NCBI GenBank assembly: GCA_944548615.1
Contig: OX155951.1
Location: 42,262,113 to 42,326,112 of the forward strand
Source of the DNA: Micropterix aruncella
Lineage: Eukaryota > Arthropoda > Insecta > Lepidoptera > Micropterigidae
Length of the DNA stretch: 64,000 nucleotides
Direction: 5' to 3'
Shown here: positions 59,572-64,000 of the stretch, piece after piece
How positions within the stretch are numbered: the stretch's first letter is position 1
How the letters are laid out: the number at the start of each line of letters is the position of its first letter
Notes under the pieces: generated by a model
Seen by the model: only the letters and a program-made list of their open reading frames with translations
Databases searched by the model: none
Told to the model about the DNA's origin: nothing
Translations under genes and position numbers: made by a program

Positions 59572-60053
59572 ATGATAGTATTTAGTACTTAGTATTTAGT
59601 TTTTCCATGATAATTTTAAATGACTATTATAGGTATGTGAGCGTCATATCAATATGTAATTGATTTATATATGTATATTATTTTAGTTTTTACTTTATTT
59701 ATTTTGGTTTTATTATTATTTTCGTATAAATATATGTATGTGTATGTGTGCATATATGGATATATATTTTATCTATAGATGTATATAAGTATCTATCCAT
59801 ATTTGTATATACGTAACTATTTGTAGTTTTATATTTGTCGATTTAAAAATAAGTACTAACTATAGATTAAGTTGACAGTGCACACTTAATATCATCATTA
59901 AAAGTCTGCCTTAGAACAGGCCTAGGCCTAGTTAGGCGACTGTGTCAATCATAAAAATAATGTCGCATCAATTTCTTGCTAACATCTTAATCAAATATGA
60001 CATTAACGTTTTACTAGATGTGTTACTACTAAATAAATAAAATAAATAAATAC
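59572..60053 (+). mobile_element. 3' UTR and simple-repeat tail of the CR1-like LINE
   Basis: AT-rich, then a conserved block gtctgccttagaacaggcc / ctagttaggcgac (59904-59940) shared with other LINE ends in this window. It finishes in aaataaataaaataaataaata at 60030-60051. I could not match a target-site duplication to the 5' side. Confidence 0.75.
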
Positions 60054-63000
60054 ATCCAGAATCGTTAAGGCGAGGCCCTGCCGAGTTGACGCGACTAAAA
60101 ATTTCGGTAATTTTGTAATACCACGTGCCCGCGCGCTTTCGATATATACATAAAGATGTATAGGTATACCGCGGCGACAAGGGAATACGTCCCACCGTTG
60201 GCAGTGGCCAATTACGAATGACGATTTCGGCTTCGCGCGTCGTCTCATATAGTCGATTTGGCTTTTCAATTATAATATAATAAATGATCAAATGAATAGT
60301 TTTTTATAAAGTAAAAATTTGTTATTTTTTGTATCACTCAAAAGTATCTTTAATAAATAGAAAAAAAAATATGTTTGGCCATAACATTTCTGGAAATTAC
60401 GTAATTTCAAACGTTTTTTTTTCTTATAGTTTTTGTATGGAAATTCCAAAAACTGTCTTGGTACTATGCAAATGGACCATACGCTGGTGTAAATAGTACT
60501 TTTTAATATTGAGAATCATCTCTAGGTTTTTCAAAAACTGAAGACAAATCTCGCTCGTTTTTATTTTTTTTGGAAAACAGTAACAGAATAAAGATAATTT
60601 ACAATTAATATGGAAATAATTTACCAATTTCGTTTTGGCGAAATGATAGCGTAAGAACCGGGTTTTTAAAATCCGGCATAATTGTACTAAAATTCTTTTT
60701 CGTGTTCTCACAACCAGGCCACAAAGTTATGCTTCATATAGCTTTTGGCCGCCACGGCCTCTTAAAAATAAACATTAGTATAGCTAAAAAACATAGCTCT
60801 ATTAATATAAATATGCTAGCATATCCGAAATGAGGCGAAATCGCACAATCAACTAGACCTAGAAGGTATGTATCTGAAGAAGAATTAATGTATACTGTAC
60901 TATTAGCGAGTGCTAAGTCCGATGCTAAGTCCGAGTCCGAAGCATAACTGGGCTGTTTGAATCCGCACTACATTGTGCGACTATGAAAAAAAAGCGTGCT
61001 GATTTCCTTCGTCCTCCTCACCTCTGTTGGTATGCTACTGCAGAGGACTTCCATTGAGTCTAAAACCAAAGTTAGCGGTATTTAGTCACCATTCCCCTTT
61101 ATTAGATGATATTGAGAAGCCATCTGCCCAAGATGGGGTTTAGGGGAATTTGTTACTAAGGGGCCGTCACCCACACTGTCACTGGGAGCTCCTCCGTTGG
61201 GCCGTTGGCTCCCCGAGGCGTGCCAGGTTTTTGGGTAGTATGGTATACTACTTTTATATAATTGCTGTATAATTTCTCATATCCACGATAAATATCCAAT
61301 GTTGATAGGCATATATCGAAAAAATAACGATTAAATCCAATGTTTTGATATTTATATAAATACTACGATATTATCGAATCCTGCTGTAAATAATGTCTTC
61401 CAAACAACGTCTGAGAAATTATTGGAGTTCTTAAAACTTTGAAGTGATTATTATGGGGTTCATATTTTTGCCAAACGATGCCGCGATGGCACAATAAATC
61501 CACTTTCACATACTTCTAAAGCTACTATTTTGAACTGCTAGTCTCATACAAATCAGGCGTGGGCACTTGCAGCAAGCTCTTAGACTACTACTGTAGAACG
61601 TGCTACAAACATCCGAGTAATATGCTGATGATAATGAGCCGTTAGATTTGCACGTTCTGTTCGCTAATTTCAAATGCACTTCCTTGTGTTTCCGTTGCAG
61701 TTCGGTTCGAAGAATATGAAATTAATATACGCTGTGAACGCATACAAATTCAGATTACAATGTTGAGGAGAGGAAATAGAGAGAAACTTTTAGTTGTCAG
61801 CTGATTTGATGGTCCAAACATTTGAGGAGCGAACTCCACTCGAGGTGTAGCAATAAAGATTACCGAAGTTTGCAGAATTTTATGAGGTTTTCCCTTATTT
61901 TTCACATATGAACGGGGGCGCTCGTTAATATTTGTTAGAATTGAAGGAAGTAAACTAAAATGAATGGCCGCGTGTACCTACTCCAACACATATTATTGTT
62001 ACATTCAGGTCAATCGTCGCGTCGTATCATTCGTGCACAGCGATCTACATTACGTTCGACATCCATGACAACACACGCTAACGAGTCGCGAGAAGCGATG
62101 TCTGGATGGACGCTACCTCAGGGGCGACCGAATCTAATTATTATTACATACTTATACTCGAAAACACAGTTCAATATGGACAATATGGACAAAGTTTATA
62201 TGCAGTCTGTGTTGTAAAGTATAATAAAATTTCACTTTACTACTTATTAGGTCTACGTTTGGACAAGCAAGCTATAGTTGTATAGCCCTATTAATCTTAA
62301 CATCCTAAATATGTCGCTGAAAAATGAGCGCAGTATTCATGTGTATGATAAAAAACAAAATCTTTTTGGTCAGTCGAGTCGAGTACACGAGAAAATAGAG
62401 AAATTAATAAAGTGAATTAAGAACTGCAATAAATAAATACATAAAGTTTGTTGTGAAAAAATATATATAAAAAAATGTAGATTAGGTTTGTTGATACTAT
62501 TTCCTTTAATATTTTTTATTTATTAGTTGTATTAGATCTTTTTAATAATTTAGCATTTTCAATTTATCATTAGGTATTTCAACAAATTGATTACTTCATG
62601 TACTACGTATTTTATATTACTAACAATTTTATTAGGATTTTTAACAACATAAAGAATTTATAATACTTTTAGGTTTTTTAATTTAGAAATATTGCTATGT
62701 TTAATTTTTAGTATTACCTATTTATTTTTATATAGTTGTAACTAATCTAATAACTCACTATTAGAAAAATCACTATTTTAACATTCCTTCATTTTTATTT
62801 TAGATGTAAATGTAGAGCTGTTTCAACCCAACTAGTATACGGTTGTATTTATTATTATTAGAACAGGCTGTAGTCTCTTTAGGTTAGACATAAATAATAA
62901 ATATATTTTAAATAATATTACTTGATATGAATATGAATTACTATTTAAAGGATTGATGGTGTTATCTTTAGAGATACACTCTTTACGCGATTATATTCGG

Positions 63001-63450
63001 CTTAGTAGATGTCGAATAGAGCTGAGAAAATGAGGTCAAGTAGATCATGGCCTTTTCTCCGAGATAATCTTTAGTTATATTCACCAGAAAATTAGGTTTT
63101 GTCATTTGACGACGTGTATGTTATCGAAGCCTCGTCGAAACAGACGAACTGTGGACGGCTCGTCGCGGATGCGCGATGTACGCGCGGGGAGTAGCCAACC
63201 ACTGATCATGTTAGCCAACTCCAATGAGCGCCTCGCCCGCCCGTCGGCACTTGTAGCAGCGCGGCGTCCACCGGTGCACGCGCACCGGATGTACTCAACT
63301 CCGCCCAAAACATTCGACCTTCCGGATACTGCGCACTATTAATGTAATCTGTAGCCGACGATTAAGAAATGAGATTTTGAGTGTGTTAACGTTATACCTG
63401 CGCTCGCACCGGAAAGCCTATAATATTTTAGTCGAGTCATTTATTTCAAA
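60054..63450. other. 3.4 kb without recognised gene
   Basis: Unexplained frames of 60-107 codons (59968-60291, 60424-60711, 61960-62217, 63102-63342) overlap others or lack motifs. A GC-richer block at 61000-61240 and one at 63110-63330 may be repeat-derived. At 62350-62920 the sequence ends in agaacaggctgtag...ggttagac and taaataataaata, faintly like the LINE 3' ends above. Confidence 0.4.
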
Positions 63451-64000
63451 CTAGCGGAACCCGACGAACTTTGTCTCGCCACGAATTTGTTCGTTTGCCA
63501 GCAGATGACGTTAACTTAGGTAATTTTCATTGACAGTTGTTTGACATTATTACAAATTTAAAGATTGTTTATTTTTTATCTTCCAAAAGAGCAGTTTCAT
63601 CAATTGGCACTTGTGGATTCGTTGTGCTCGTTGTGTTCGAAATGGAAGAGAAAAGTGTGTAAACAGTACGATTTTGTTTGACTCTCCATTGATTTCTTCT
63701 CTTTTTTTTTCAGATTTGGGCATAAAATTGTCGCGAATAATATGTGTTGCACCAAATGAAGTCATTTGGAAACAGTTATTGTAATATTGTATGTACGGCA
63801 GAAAATGCCTAGAATCTGGTGCATTTCCAGACACCAACGATCCTAATTTCTCTGGTGGTGGAACTAATGGCGTTAATCTCATTTTACCTCCTGCGCAACA
63901 CAAACCGAGTGGTTCGTGGCGGTACTTAAAGGCATTGCAACATTGGCACAAATGGTCCATTTTTCCAATTTCCATGCATTCATAATCGCCAGATTATAAT
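63451..64000 (-). mobile_element. Helitron with internally deleted Rep/helicase gene, continuing past the window
   Basis: Minus strand from the right edge: a frame (63975 inward) reads HLCQCCNAFKYRHEPLGLC, PPPEKLGSLVSG and RHFLPYIQYYNNCFQMTSFG, ending near FMP at about 63718. These are the N-terminal Helitron-like blocks (C..C.A.K......CC, L.SLL.G, HF..NIR.YN..FxMTSFG) that precede the HUH nuclease. Then, without nuclease or helicase, the sequence runs to gtcgggttccgCTAG at 63451 with T outside, a Helitron 3' end. The frame stays open to a stop at 63550, so a 141-codon product is possible but would be catalytically dead. Confidence 0.7.

Noticed and set aside
1..64000. tRNA, rRNA or mitochondrial insertions
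   Set aside because: No cloverleaf with A and B boxes, no rRNA-like stretch and no mitochondrial gene order was recognised on reading, though a dedicated scan was not possible.

Overview
This window looks like AT-rich nuclear DNA from an insect, most likely a moth or butterfly. Three things point that way. The only host gene is split into exons matching the insect synaptic Rab-GAP skywalker (TBC1D24). The repeats are those that dominate lepidopteran genomes: RTE, CR1 and Jockey LINEs, mariner and Tc1, a piggyBac-like end, and Helitrons that start TCCTACTAATATTATAA or TCTATACTAATATTATAA and end CTAG. There are no operons, bacterial ribosome sites, CRISPR arrays, rRNA or recognisable tRNA genes. 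All calls rest on reading the sequence and on remembered family consensus; no search was run.

Layout. 1-5.6 kb: the 5' end of a piggyBac-like element (minus strand, TTAA at 500-503), then decayed LINE pieces. 5.64-6.39 kb: a CpG-rich promoter region and the first coding exon of skywalker. 6.39-10.18 kb: its first intron. 10.18-10.38 kb: the second coding exon, ending in a clean donor. From 10.4 kb to the end I find no further skywalker exon and no other host gene, so this 53.6 kb is either a very long second intron or contains short exons I could not recognise.

The rest is a layered transposon landscape. It holds an RTE LINE (11.9-13.1 kb), an RNase H-bearing LINE (16.2-17.2), CR1-like 3' ends (19.8, 22.5-23.4, 27.9-28.7), a Jockey-like 3' end (35.8-36.6), internally deleted mariners (11.0, 30.2, 50.3), Helitrons (15.4, 38.5, 63.5), a PIF/Harbinger-like MADF remnant beside a cluster of GAGCATGC palindromes (31.9-32.9), a split Tc1 element (54.8-55.5), and one LINE whose 987-codon endonuclease/reverse transcriptase frame is fully open (56.6-60.05).

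The least ordinary structures are these: an unclassified about 660 bp element (30.4, 44.0 and 52.5 kb) with a 13 bp target-site duplication in one copy and a terminal module in opposite relative orientation in two copies; the GAGCATGC cluster; a Tc1 element whose two ends point away from a central junction; a Helitron in which the N-terminal Rep/helicase coding region is joined almost directly to the 3' terminus; and two mariner remnants with the same internal deletion. I saw no convincing new multi-gene system. The novelty here lies in mobile elements and rearrangements.
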